Part shown: piece after piece, positions 1 to 6,662 of the stretch
How the letters are laid out: each line of letters opens with the position of its first letter
How positions within the stretch are numbered: the stretch's first letter is position 1
DNA from: JBBTVO01 sp038063195
Lineage (GTDB): Bacteria > Patescibacteriota > Microgenomatia > Levybacterales > UBA12049
Length of the DNA: 25,587 nt
Reading direction: 5' to 3'
Assembly: GCA_038063195.1 (NCBI GenBank)
Contig: JBBTVO010000004.1
Location: forward strand, 1-25,587
Translations under genes and position numbers: made by a program
The notes under the pieces: generated by a model
Told to the model about the DNA's origin: nothing
Database searches by the model: none
Seen by the model: the letters and a program-made list of their open reading frames with translations, nothing else

Positions 1-39
1 TATAACTCATTTATATCATAGGCAAAAACCTATTTACAA

Positions 40-55
40 TGGCTCAGGGCTGGCG
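40..55 (+). repeat. Left copy of 16-bp target site duplication
   Basis: TGGCTCAGGGCTGGCG, identical to 1470-1485 and directly abutting the deduced left end of the IS. The preceding base (A) is also shared, so the boundary could be shifted by one. Confidence 0.7.
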
Positions 56-86
56 TATTAAACAAGAATAGAAATGTCCCCTTTCG

Positions 87-106
87 CAAGAATAGAAATG
101 TCACCC
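87..106 (+). repeat. IS left inner inverted repeat
   Basis: Twenty bases identical to the reverse complement of 1443-1462. The first 16 bases are also present as a direct copy at 63-78, giving a doubled transposase-binding motif at the left end only. Confidence 0.85.
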
Positions 107-153
107 TCTTTTAAAGAATAAATCAGTTATGATTTTGTTCCTGCTCTTTTTGT

Positions 154-1440
154 ATGTCCGATCGTTCTATTCTTTCAAATGAAGAGCAACAAAGACTTGA
201 TGTTATCAAAGCGACAATTCAGAGAAAGATTACAAATGGAAGGGCTGCTAAAATGCTCTGCATATCTGCCCGTCAGGTAAAACGATTAAAAAAAGCGGTA
301 AAAACAGAAGGAGACGAAGCAATTATCCATAAGTTAAAGGGAAGGAAAAGCAATCATTGCATTGATTCTTCAATTAAAGAAAACTTACTTAAAAAGATTA
401 AGAATACCTATCACGATTTCAAGCCAGGTTTTGCAACAGAAAAGCTTGCGGAACAATATGACACAGGCGTAACTTCTCAAACCATAAGAGTATGGATGAT
501 TGAGGAAGGATTATGGAAACCGCACAAACAGAAAAAGACGGGAAAATACAGATCCTGGCGACCAAGAAAAGAGTATTTTGGAGAGCTTCAGCAATTTGAC
601 GGATCGTACCATTATTGGTTTGAAGAAAGATTCGTCGATAAAGAAGGATTGCCAATTGAAATGTGTTTGCTGGCCTCAATTGATGATGCAACAGGAAGAA
701 TTACCAAAGCAGCATTTTCTGCCAATGAAGGAGTAGTTGCAGTATTTACTTTTTGGAAAGAGTATATTGGGGAACTTGGTAAACCATTAAGCGTTTACCT
801 TGATAAATTTTCAACCTACAAAATTAATCATAAGTCGGCAGTGGATAATCATGAATTTATGACTCAATTTCAGCGGGCAATGCTTGATCTGGGAATCAAT
901 CTTATCTCTGCTCATTCAGCGGAAGCTAAGGGAAGAGTTGAGCGATTATTTCAAACTCTTCAGGATAGGTTAATTAAAGAAATGAGGCTTGCCGGTATTA
1001 ATACTCCAGATGAGGGAGACAAGTTTTTAGAAGAAACATTTATTAGTAAATTTAACAGCAAGTTTGCCGTTGCTCCAGCAAAGGACGGGAATGTTCATAA
1101 AGCTTTATCAGAAATTGATAAGGAAAACCTCAACCGCATTTTTTCAGTCCAATCAAAAAGAAGAGTTAACAATGATTTTACTATTCAGTTTAAAAACAAA
1201 TGGTATCAGTTAGAAGAATTGCAGCCAACAACTGTTAGAGTCCGGGATAACGTTCTTGTTGAGGAATGGCTTGATGTAACTATCCATTTCTCGTTAAGAG
1301 AAAAATATCTTAATTACACCATATTGCCTGAAAGACCAAAGAAGATTAAACAACTACCATTAATTCTAACAACCCATAAACTAAACTGGAAACCACCGTT
1401 AAATCATCCATGGAGGCAATATCATAAAACTGAGTCATAG
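154..1440 (+). CDS. IS transposase, HTH plus DDE/rve integrase core
   Basis: A 428-residue transposase that would catalyse cut or copy transposition of the surrounding element. The N-terminal third holds a helix-turn-helix of the type used to bind IS ends (ITNGRAAKMLCISARQVKRL, about residues 27-46) and a second predicted winged-helix region. The catalytic core follows: first Asp in QQFDGSYHYWF, second Asp in VYLDKFSTYK, and the Glu in AKGRVERLFQTLQDRL. The C-terminal part after about residue 330 resembles the small beta domain of IS481/ISNCY-type enzymes. The frame is intact, so the element may be active. It lies between the terminal repeats with no second gene. A TATGAT -10-like box lies at 128-133; I see no Shine-Dalgarno sequence. 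Confidence 0.9.
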   Translation: MSDRSILSNEEQQRLDVIKATIQRKITNGRAAKMLCISARQVKRLKKAVKTEGDEAIIHKLKGRKSNHCIDSSIKENLLKKIKNTYHDFKPGFATEKLAEQYDTGVTSQTIRVWMIEEGLWKPHKQKKTGKYRSWRPRKEYFGELQQFDGSYHYWFEERFVDKEGLPIEMCLLASIDDATGRITKAAFSANEGVVAVFTFWKEYIGELGKPLSVYLDKFSTYKINHKSAVDNHEFMTQFQRAMLDLGINLISAHSAEAKGRVERLFQTLQDRLIKEMRLAGINTPDEGDKFLEETFISKFNSKFAVAPAKDGNVHKALSEIDKENLNRIFSVQSKRRVNNDFTIQFKNKWYQLEELQPTTVRVRDNVLVEEWLDVTIHFSLREKYLNYTILPERPKKIKQLPLILTTHKLNWKPPLNHPWRQYHKTES

Positions 1441-1442
1441 GG

Positions 1443-1462
1443 GGGTGACATTTCTATTCTTG
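1443..1462 (-). repeat. IS right inverted repeat
   Basis: Perfect 20-bp inverted match to 87-106. It starts three bases after the transposase stop codon, so the gene nearly touches the right end of the element. Confidence 0.85.
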
Positions 1463-1469
1463 TCTGACA

Positions 1470-1485
1470 TGGCTCAGGGCTGGCG
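1470..1485 (+). repeat. Right copy of 16-bp target site duplication
   Basis: Second copy of the 16-bp direct repeat, directly abutting the right end of the IS. With the left copy it reconstructs an uninterrupted target locus if the element is removed. Confidence 0.7.
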
Positions 1486-1556
1486 GCTTCGTTGTCTCAT
1501 GCGGGGGTATCTTTCCAATAAAGCCTCTGCTGTCTCTACTATAAACATGGGGAAAT

Positions 1557-2219
1557 TTATAATAGGCCTGCTTCTTTCTTAAGTTTTTTTAAGTCTTTAA
1601 CTACTATGGATTTACCCTTGTATCCGATAATTTTTTTATCAACAAGTTTTTTAATCTCAAGACTTACGCTTTCTCTGGCCGCACCGATTAAATTGGCTAT
1701 ATCCTGATGGGTAAATGGTATGGGTATGCGAATTTTTCCCCGTCCGTATTCAACTCCGAACCGTTTTGTATATATCAAAATTACCGATGCCAGACGCGAG
1801 CTTACATTTCCGAAGGCTAGAGATTCCATACGTTTTAGCGAAGTCTGAAATCTCTCAATTATATGAAGAGTAACTTGTATAAATATATCTTGATTTTCAC
1901 TTATGAACTGCATAAATTTTTCTCTTGGAGCCTTATACATAGTAGCCTCACTTAATGTTTCGAAATAATAGATGCTCGGACGGGCGGCAAAAGTGAAAAC
2001 AACGGGGAAAAACTCTCCGGGTTTATAAATTACAAGAGTCAGCTCTTTTCCTTGCGGGGAAAGCGAGTAAAGCCTTACATATCCGGTTTTAAGATAATAA
2101 ATTCCCTGAGGTAGATCACCTGAGCGCAGAAAAGTTTCTCCCTTTTTAAAATGCCCCAAATCGAATTTTGAAAAGAAATTATAAAGCTTCTCTGCTGGAG
2201 TCAGTTCTTGATACTCCAT
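1557..2219 (-). CDS. Crp/Fnr-family transcriptional regulator
   Basis: A 220-residue DNA-binding regulator of the Crp/Fnr superfamily. Residues about 20-115 form a cyclic-nucleotide-binding-type beta barrel (FKKGETFLRSGD, GIYYLKTGYVRLY, KPGEFF), followed by a long dimerisation helix and a winged HTH at about 169-205 (FTHQDIANLIGAARESVSLEIKKL). It has no cysteines, so it is not an Fe-S sensor of the Fnr type, and the effector cannot be read from sequence. I chose ATG 2219: an upstream TTG at 2258 would add 13 residues but lies inside the -35 box of a strong promoter whose predicted start is about 4 nt before this ATG. It is monocistronic and faces the IS. It may control the divergent PH-domain gene, but I found no matching operator. 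Confidence 0.9.
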   Translation of the reverse strand: MEYQELTPAEKLYNFFSKFDLGHFKKGETFLRSGDLPQGIYYLKTGYVRLYSLSPQGKELTLVIYKPGEFFPVVFTFAARPSIYYFETLSEATMYKAPREKFMQFISENQDIFIQVTLHIIERFQTSLKRMESLAFGNVSSRLASVILIYTKRFGVEYGRGKIRIPIPFTHQDIANLIGAARESVSLEIKKLVDKKIIGYKGKSIVVKDLKKLKKEAGLL

Positions 2220-2229
2220 TGGCCCCGCA

Positions 2230-2258
2230 AGTATAACACAGGCGGAAATTGTTGGCAA
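2230..2258 (-). promoter_or_regulatory. Promoter of the Crp/Fnr-type gene
   Basis: On the minus strand, -35 TTGCCA (2253-2258), 17-bp spacer and -10 TATACT (2230-2235), preceded by TG to make an extended -10. Only 10 nt separate the -10 from ATG 2219, so the mRNA would have a leader of about 4 nt. It decides the start codon of the gene. Confidence 0.7.
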
Positions 2259-2411
2259 TCTAACAAGAATACGGTGATAATTTTAACTGAATTGAGTGAA
2301 TAAAGGGTGTATAAGGCAATTGGTTTATTATAAGATTATCACTGGAAACTTAGATGTATTTATCAATATGAGCATAGAATTAGGAGAATCTGCAAGAGAT
2401 TGCAGAGCTGA

Positions 2412-2418
2412 AAAGGAG
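2412..2418 (+). promoter_or_regulatory. Strong Shine-Dalgarno site
   Basis: AAGGAGG four bases before ATG 2423. It is notable because most first genes here lack a leader and a Shine-Dalgarno sequence. Its presence implies a real 5' UTR for the PH-domain gene. Confidence 0.75.
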
Positions 2419-2422
2419 GCCT

Positions 2423-3058
2423 ATGAAAAACAATGGCCAAAAAATATTGTCAGAGAAAAATCTGCTAACATTCTTTCCTGCGGAAAAGAATCTCCTTAGA
2501 GTGAGAGAGTTCTGGATCGTACTCATATGGCCTATTCTGGCAACTCTTGTAGTAGGTTTTATTATTGCGTGCGGTTTTGGCTATATTCTCACACTCTACT
2601 TTAACCGTCCCCTGCTTGTCCTGTCTTCGTCAATTTTAATCTTAGCAGTAGCATCAAGTATAATCGCAAAGATCTTAATAGACTGGCACGGACATTTTTA
2701 TATACTTACGACTCATAGAATTCTTGAGGTGTGCTATAAACCTTTATTCTCAACTTATATAAATAATGTAATTCTAAACCAGGTTAAATCAACCGAAGTT
2801 GACATTGAAGGAAATGGACTCATCAATCAGCTATTCAATATAGGAAATGTTATGATTACCTTTGATAGACCCACCCACCAGGAAGAATTTCGCCTTATGA
2901 ATATAAAAAACCCAAAAGCAGTTGGATTTCTCTTTGCGGAAGTGCTTGATTTTAAAAAAGCAGACGTGATGGATAATCCTGTATGGTTCAAAACTAAAAA
3001 GCCCGAACATCCATTTAGATTTACTCAGGAAATATTTCCGGGAGGAGCAATAGCATAA
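2423..3058 (+). CDS. PH-domain (YdbT/DUF304-type) membrane protein
   Basis: A 211-residue protein with two adjacent membrane segments at about residues 30-54 and 58-80, followed by a cytoplasmic bacterial PH-like domain (bPH_2 type): WHGHFYILTTHRILEVCYKPLFS, then VILNQVKSTEVDIEGNGLINQLFNIGNVMITF and EEFRLMNIKNPKAV. The pattern 'TTHRIL...I.L.QV...E......L...GNV.I' is typical of this family, whose biochemical role is poorly known. The start is fixed by a strong Shine-Dalgarno, AAGGAGG, at 2412-2418, one of the few in the window. It is followed after 8 nt by a small two-helix membrane protein, so the two are probably co-transcribed. Confidence 0.8.
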   Translation: MKNNGQKILSEKNLLTFFPAEKNLLRVREFWIVLIWPILATLVVGFIIACGFGYILTLYFNRPLLVLSSSILILAVASSIIAKILIDWHGHFYILTTHRILEVCYKPLFSTYINNVILNQVKSTEVDIEGNGLINQLFNIGNVMITFDRPTHQEEFRLMNIKNPKAVGFLFAEVLDFKKADVMDNPVWFKTKKPEHPFRFTQEIFPGGAIA

Positions 3059-3066
3059 ATTAAATT

Positions 3067-3288
3067 ATGATAAATATTTTTTTAATCACGTTTATTATCT
3101 CCATATTGGCAGTTTCAGTCGGAGTAACTGTATACAATTTCCTTTTCTTTTACCAAACCAAAAAGACAGAAAAGGAAATTAATATTATTTTCCCTTCCAT
3201 TCTCAAAAAACTTCTGTTGTTTAATCTGGCAATTTCCATATCGGCCATAGTTTTTGCCGCATTTACAATTGTAAAGACAATTCCCTGA
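3067..3288 (+). CDS. Small two-helix membrane protein, unknown
   Basis: A 73-residue protein made almost entirely of two hydrophobic segments (about residues 3-27 and 47-69) joined by a charged loop containing QTKKTEKEIN. I recognise no family. It starts 8 nt after the PH-domain gene without its own Shine-Dalgarno, suggesting co-transcription and a membrane role linked to that protein. A longer antisense frame covers the same DNA, but this sense frame has better composition and operon placement. Confidence 0.6.
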   Translation: MINIFLITFIISILAVSVGVTVYNFLFFYQTKKTEKEINIIFPSILKKLLLFNLAISISAIVFAAFTIVKTIP

Positions 3289-3307
3289 ACACCTTGAAAA
3301 ATAATCA

Positions 3308-3335
3308 TTGACAAAACATACCCACAGCTTATAAA
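3308..3335 (+). promoter_or_regulatory. Promoter of the DsbA-like gene
   Basis: Perfect -35 TTGACA (3308-3313), 16-bp spacer and -10 TATAAA (3330-3335). The -10 ends 11 nt before ATG 3347, so the predicted transcript begins about 5 nt before the start codon. Confidence 0.75.
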
Positions 3336-3346
3336 ATGAGTCATCA

Positions 3347-4150
3347 ATGGCAACCTCAGCAAAAACCGCAAAAGCAATCAAGCTTCCTTCTATAAAAATT
3401 CCAAAAATAAATCTAAATCTGCAGAATTTTTTTGAAGATTCCAAAGCATATACGCCAATTCTTCTCGTTCTTCTTCTTGTATCATCTTTTCTATTAGGAG
3501 CTTTGACTACCAAACTTTCCATGTCGAGCCAAACAGGCAAAACAGACAGCGGCGATCAGGCAGTCCCTGCTGCGCCAAACGTACCCAATCAGCCTGCGCC
3601 CGGTACAAAAGTTGATGTTGAAATCGGACATCTGCCGGTTCTGGGGGACAAAAATGCAAAAGTCGAAGTTATTGAATTTTCGGACTTTCAGTGTCCCTTC
3701 TGCAAGCAGTGGGCTGACCAAACAAAAGATCAGTTATTTAAAGACTATGTAGATACCGGCAAGATAAAATTTGCATATAGACAATACCCAATCGCACAAC
3801 TCCATCCAAATGCCGAAAAAGCATCTGAAGCGTCAGAATGCGCAAACGATCAGGACAAATTCTGGGATTATCATGACTTATTGTTTAAAGAACAGACTGC
3901 ATGGGCAAATCTTCCCGATCCGACCTCTCAATTCTCAACTTACGCAACTCAGGTTGGACTGGATAAGGGAGCTTTTGAATCGTGTATGAGCTCGGGAAAA
4001 TTCAAAGACGTAGTGGCTAAGGACTTACAGGATGGCGGAGCAGCAGGTGTAAACGGAACTCCGACATTTTTTATAAATGGGGTTTCTCTGGTAGGTGCGC
4101 AACCATACGATGCATTTAAGACTGCTATTGATGCTGAGCTTGCTAAGTAG
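3347..4150 (+). CDS. Membrane-anchored DsbA-family thiol oxidoreductase
   Basis: A 267-residue protein of the DsbA/Thioredoxin_4 type, likely to form or isomerise disulfides outside the cytoplasmic membrane. A short cytoplasmic tail is followed by one membrane helix (about 36-55), a Pro/Ala-rich linker (to about 90) and the thioredoxin-fold domain. The active-site CPFC is at residues 116-119 in FSDFQCPFCKQW, and the cis-Pro loop GTPTFF is at 237-242. Two further cysteines (about 164 and 213) fall in the helical insert. Family members of this shape are common in CPR bacteria and Actinobacteria. The gene has its own strong promoter and is followed by a convergent gene 7 nt away, with no hairpin terminator visible between them. 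Confidence 0.92.
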   Translation: MATSAKTAKAIKLPSIKIPKINLNLQNFFEDSKAYTPILLVLLLVSSFLLGALTTKLSMSSQTGKTDSGDQAVPAAPNVPNQPAPGTKVDVEIGHLPVLGDKNAKVEVIEFSDFQCPFCKQWADQTKDQLFKDYVDTGKIKFAYRQYPIAQLHPNAEKASEASECANDQDKFWDYHDLLFKEQTAWANLPDPTSQFSTYATQVGLDKGAFESCMSSGKFKDVVAKDLQDGGAAGVNGTPTFFINGVSLVGAQPYDAFKTAIDAELAK

Positions 4151-4157
4151 TTAAACT

Positions 4158-4430
4158 TTAATCCCGCAGAATAATAAATTCTTCAGATTCCTTTTCTCCA
4201 TCAAGCCACTCAATATCGATATTCTTAACCTCGGAAAGAAAAGTGCCTTTCCAAAGCTTATCAATTGTTTTTTCAATTACATCTTTTTCCCCGTAAAATT
4301 CCGCCTCTACTCTTCCGTCAGCAAGATTTTTTACCCAACCTTTTAGAAAAAACTCTCTGGCTGTCCTTTTTACGAACTGACGGAACCCTACTCCCTGTAC
4401 AAATCCCGAAATAAAAACATTTGCTGTCAT
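4158..4430 (-). CDS. acyP: Acylphosphatase
   Basis: A 90-residue acylphosphatase, hydrolysing acyl phosphates such as carbamoyl or 1,3-bisphosphoglyceryl phosphate in the cytoplasm. The family signature is complete: VFISGFVQGVGFRQFVKRTA (residues 5-24) with the phosphate-binding loop and catalytic Arg, then GWVKNLADGRVEAEFYG with the catalytic Asn. The length equals the usual 90-98 residues. I chose ATG 4430; the frame stays open further upstream to 4646, but that part has no family similarity and would run through the preceding gene. It is last in a series with pth and a 98-residue protein, separated from the latter by a repeat-rich gap. Confidence 0.93.
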   Translation of the reverse strand: MTANVFISGFVQGVGFRQFVKRTAREFFLKGWVKNLADGRVEAEFYGEKDVIEKTIDKLWKGTFLSEVKNIDIEWLDGEKESEEFIILRD

Positions 4431-4446
4431 GATAGATGCGAATTCA

Positions 4447-4529
4447 CACGAATAATTAATCCAAATTATTACGAATATTCCTCTTTTATTCGGATTTATT
4501 CGCAGTAATTTTATTCGGATGCATTCGTG
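4447..4529. repeat. ATTCG-rich imperfect inverted repeat
   Basis: An 83-bp stretch bounded by CACGAAT (4447-4453) and its inverse ATTCGTG (4523-4529), with further CGAAT and ATTCG words in between and a nested AATAATT/AATTATT dyad near 4451-4470. It covers the end of the 98-residue gene and the gap before acyP, and looks like one unit of a dispersed repeat family. Confidence 0.55.
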
Positions 4530-4782
4530 AAGAGCTTTTAAGCTCTTTGAGTTTCCACATAAATAAAGCTCCTTTGTTTTTTGCATTCGAGTCTTTCGCA
4601 AAAGACAAGGCTTTGTCGAGAATTGAGCGGTGGATTGTTTTGGCAAGCTTTATATAAAGGCCTTTGTGTTTATAGTCTTCTAGTTGTTCTGAGAGATAAA
4701 TTCCATAACTCTGAAATTCGCGGGAAATATATTTGTCTTTCAGAGGATCGAAGTCTTTGAGGATCTTTCCGATAGATTTCAT
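4486..4782 (-). CDS. Small protein of unknown function, coupled to pth
   Basis: A 98-residue, highly charged, probably cytoplasmic helical protein. Core features are SREFQSYGIYLSEQLEDY and KLAKTIHRSILDKALSFAKD followed by KNKGALFMWKLKEL; I do not know a function. Its ATG overlaps the pth stop as ATGA, so translation is coupled. The last 14 or so codons lie inside the ATTCG-rich repeat, so the C-terminal tail appears to be repeat-derived and probably does not belong to the ancestral fold. The DNA-related composition (basic, helical) would be compatible with nucleic-acid binding, but nothing specific supports this. Confidence 0.65.
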   Translation of the reverse strand: MKSIGKILKDFDPLKDKYISREFQSYGIYLSEQLEDYKHKGLYIKLAKTIHRSILDKALSFAKDSNAKNKGALFMWKLKELKSSSRMHPNKITANKSE

Positions 4783-5381
4783 TTCGTATTGTATCTATTC
4801 ATCGCGGTATCAAAACCATGTTCGAGAATTTCCTGTATAACTTTTGAGCCGCGCTTAATAATCTCTCTTACTTTTCCCGCTTCGCTTCTTTCAAAAACGC
4901 TTAAGACGAACTTATCGACGTGTTTTAATTTTTTTTCTTTACCCGCATTATTTACTCCCAACCTTAGTCTCCAGAATTTGTCTGTTCCTAATTTTTCCAT
5001 TACAGATGTGACTCCTTTATGTCCTGCTGTTCCGCCGCCAAATCTTATTTTCATGTAGCCTAGTGGCAGGTCTATCTCATCATGAATTATCAATAAATCT
5101 TCGGGTGAAATTTTGTAAAAAGAGGAGATTAGCTCTACCGCAAGACCTGAATCATTCATATAGGTTTTGGGTTTTGCGAGAATTACTTCCGCAAGTTTGC
5201 CTTTCTTCGGCTGCCATTCGGTTTTTACAATCTCCGACTTTAATTTCTTATTATTATCCCAAACTGTCTTCGAAGAAGATTCAAAATCTTTAAGAAATCT
5301 CTCAATGACCGAAAATCCAAGATTATGTCTTGTCTTTTCATATTTATCCCCCGGATTACCGAGGCCAACTATTAATTTCAT
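4779..5381 (-). CDS. pth: Peptidyl-tRNA hydrolase
   Basis: A 200-residue bacterial Pth, releasing tRNA from peptidyl-tRNAs that drop off the ribosome. Seen: MKLIVGLGNPG with Asn9, TRHNLGF with catalytic His19, KPKTYMNDSG with Asn76, and HDEIDLPLG with Asp101. The usual GHNG loop reads GHKG (Lys122), replacing a tRNA-contacting Asn. ATG 5381 is chosen over TTG 5387 because the extended -10 box ends 7 nt upstream of the ATG and would place the TTG before the transcript. It is the first gene of pth / 98-residue protein / acyP. Confidence 0.93.
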   Translation of the reverse strand: MKLIVGLGNPGDKYEKTRHNLGFSVIERFLKDFESSSKTVWDNNKKLKSEIVKTEWQPKKGKLAEVILAKPKTYMNDSGLAVELISSFYKISPEDLLIIHDEIDLPLGYMKIRFGGGTAGHKGVTSVMEKLGTDKFWRLRLGVNNAGKEKKLKHVDKFVLSVFERSEAGKVREIIKRGSKVIQEILEHGFDTAMNRYNTK

Positions 5382-5388
5382 GAACAAT

Positions 5389-5397
5389 ATTATATCA
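5389..5397 (-). promoter_or_regulatory. Extended -10 promoter of pth
   Basis: TGATATAAT on the minus strand, with the -10 hexamer TATAAT ending 7 nt before ATG 5381. The predicted mRNA starts at or one base before the ATG. I see no convincing -35. Confidence 0.65.
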
Positions 5398-5431
5398 GCA
5401 AATCTTGCAGAAATTTAAATTTTTAATAATT

Positions 5432-5998
5432 TTAAGAGAGTTTTAAGGGCTCCATGCCTGGACGTAAAAGTCTAGGATCAGACAGTGCCGTAACAATTGA
5501 GGTCATTAATTTTTCTTTTTCTCTCCATTCAATCTCTTCAAAAATTCGCTCGTATATAACTTCCTTAGGTGATTTATCATTCCCTCCTATGCGTTCAAAA
5601 GTTTTTTCTGCAACCTCAATCGTTAAAAGATTTTGCGATAAAAGTGTTCCTATTGTTATCTCATTCCATGTCTTTCTATAAAGTGGTATGTCAGTTACGG
5701 TGTAGTTAGGTACACCGCCCCCTCTCCTCGGCTTCCATGTGCTTGGTCGACTAACAGTAGTATTCACTTCTTTAGTATTCCAATCAAAACGCGCCTCAAC
5801 TGATTTGCCATCTTTAGATTGAGCTAGATTAAAATCTGACCCTGGATTAATTTGCTTAAGCATAAGCATCTTCGCAATAACTCCGCTTTCTGCCAAACGC
5901 CCTACTGCCTTAGTTATATTTTCAGCCAGTTCGGAGTTTTGTTCGGGTGATTTCGTACCTACTTCTCCAATTCCAGTAGTCTCTCCTCGTATTGTCAT
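5432..5998 (-). CDS. Hypothetical protein, unknown family
   Basis: A 188-residue soluble protein that I do not recognise. The N-terminal half is helix-rich (ELAENITKAVGRLAESGVIAKML), followed by a beta-like, Trp-containing middle (ARFDWNTKEVNTTV, STWKPRRGGGVPNYTVTDIPLY) and a helical C-terminal half (AEKTFERIGGNDKSPKEVIYERIFEEIEW). No signal peptide or membrane segment is visible. ATG 5998 is preferred to an in-frame TTG at 6007 because the promoter's predicted start lies about 4 nt before the ATG. It is monocistronic and runs toward pth. Confidence 0.6.
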   Translation of the reverse strand: MTIRGETTGIGEVGTKSPEQNSELAENITKAVGRLAESGVIAKMLMLKQINPGSDFNLAQSKDGKSVEARFDWNTKEVNTTVSRPSTWKPRRGGGVPNYTVTDIPLYRKTWNEITIGTLLSQNLLTIEVAEKTFERIGGNDKSPKEVIYERIFEEIEWREKEKLMTSIVTALSDPRLLRPGMEPLKLS

Positions 5999-6007
5999 AA
6001 TAAGCAA

Positions 6008-6035
6008 ATTATATCAAATATTATAAGGTAATCAA
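6008..6035 (-). promoter_or_regulatory. Promoter of the 188-residue protein gene
   Basis: -35 TTGATT (6030-6035), 16-bp spacer and perfect -10 TATAAT (6008-6013), which ends 9 nt before ATG 5998. The -35 overlaps the 3' end of the phosphoribosyltransferase gene. Confidence 0.7.
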
Positions 6036-6661
6036 GTTCTAGATATTATATCTTTTACCTCTTTATTTTCAACTTGAGAAAAATCTTTGTAAAACTGCCC
6101 TATTGCATTTAAATCATTAGCAACCTCAATTGTAACTATTGAGTCAAAATATTTTTCAATATTATCATAGGTATCTTTTGCAATTACCGGCGCTGCAAGT
6201 ATTACTTTCCCGGCTTTTTTCTTTTTGAAATACTTCAAAGCGCACAAAACAGTAGCTCCGGTCGCCACTCCGTCATCAGCCAGAATTATTGTTTTATTTG
6301 CAATCTTCAGCTGCTTTTTTTTACCCCGCAAATTTTTTTCAAGTTCTTCTCTCTCTTGATTTTTTACATCCAGTGCTTCTGCTTTGTAATCATGGGTTAC
6401 AAAAAGATCTTTCAAGAGTTTTTTCTCCCAGTAAACAGTTTTTCCTGGCCCGACAGCTCCTATCGCAAGTTCAGGATTCAGAGGAGCGCCTATTTTTTTG
6501 ATTACTATAATTTCAAAAGGAAGTTTAAGTTCCGAAGCAATTTCCCAAGCAGTAGTCACACCGCCGCGAGTTATCCCAAAAACGATAACATCTTTCTTAT
6601 TCTTGAAGCTTTGAAGTTTTTCCGCGAGTAACTCTCCTGCCTCTTTTCGATCTTTAAACAT
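6032..6661 (-). CDS. Phosphoribosyltransferase-family protein (COG1926 type)
   Basis: A 209-residue type I phosphoribosyltransferase fold. The PRPP loop is clear: IILADDGVATGATV at residues 126-139, with two acidic residues followed by GVATGAT. The N-terminal part FKDRKEAGELLAEKL and FGITRGGVTTAWEIASEL match the stand-alone COG1926 group, often annotated simply as 'phosphoribosyltransferase', whose substrate is unknown. The catalytic-loop region after KKIGAPLNPELAIGAVG is typical. It begins 1 nt after the EndoQ stop, so it is co-transcribed with a DNA-repair nuclease; a link to base or nucleotide salvage is possible but is inference. Confidence 0.85.
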   Translation of the reverse strand: MFKDRKEAGELLAEKLQSFKNKKDVIVFGITRGGVTTAWEIASELKLPFEIIVIKKIGAPLNPELAIGAVGPGKTVYWEKKLLKDLFVTHDYKAEALDVKNQEREELEKNLRGKKKQLKIANKTIILADDGVATGATVLCALKYFKKKKAGKVILAAPVIAKDTYDNIEKYFDSIVTIEVANDLNAIGQFYKDFSQVENKEVKDIISRT

Positions 6662-6662
6662 T

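Larger units (their letters stand above)
56..1469 (+). mobile_element. Insertion sequence with DDE transposase, 16-bp target duplication
   Basis: The element carries one transposase gene. The sequence CAAGAATAGAAATGTCACCC at 87-106 is repeated perfectly inverted at 1443-1462, and a second direct copy of its first 16 bases lies at 63-78, so the left end has two copies of the end motif and the right end one. The outermost bases (TATTAAACAAG at 56; TGTCAGACAAG read inward from 1469) match at most positions. Immediately outside is a 16-bp direct repeat, TGGCTCAGGGCTGGCG, at 40-55 and 1470-1485. A duplication this long is unusual for an IS but is known for former ISNCY orphans now grouped around IS1202; assignment to that group is an inference from the repeat length and transposase type. 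Confidence 0.85.

Noticed and set aside
63..102. Two close direct repeats that could suggest a CRISPR-like array
   Set aside because: Only two copies 8 bp apart, and the same motif is inverted at the other end of the element; they are IS-end binding motifs.
2296..2499. 67-codon plus-strand open frame before the PH-domain gene
   Set aside because: No family or ribosome-binding site, and its 3' half overlaps the well-supported PH-domain gene in another frame.
3115..3540. 141-codon open frame on the minus strand
   Set aside because: Antisense to the two-helix protein and the DsbA-like gene; spans the strong DsbA-gene promoter and has unusual composition.
4431..4646. Upstream extension of the acylphosphatase frame
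   Set aside because: Family similarity starts at ATG 4430, the protein is then of normal length, and the extension is antisense-free but overlaps the coupled 98-residue gene in another frame and repeat DNA.
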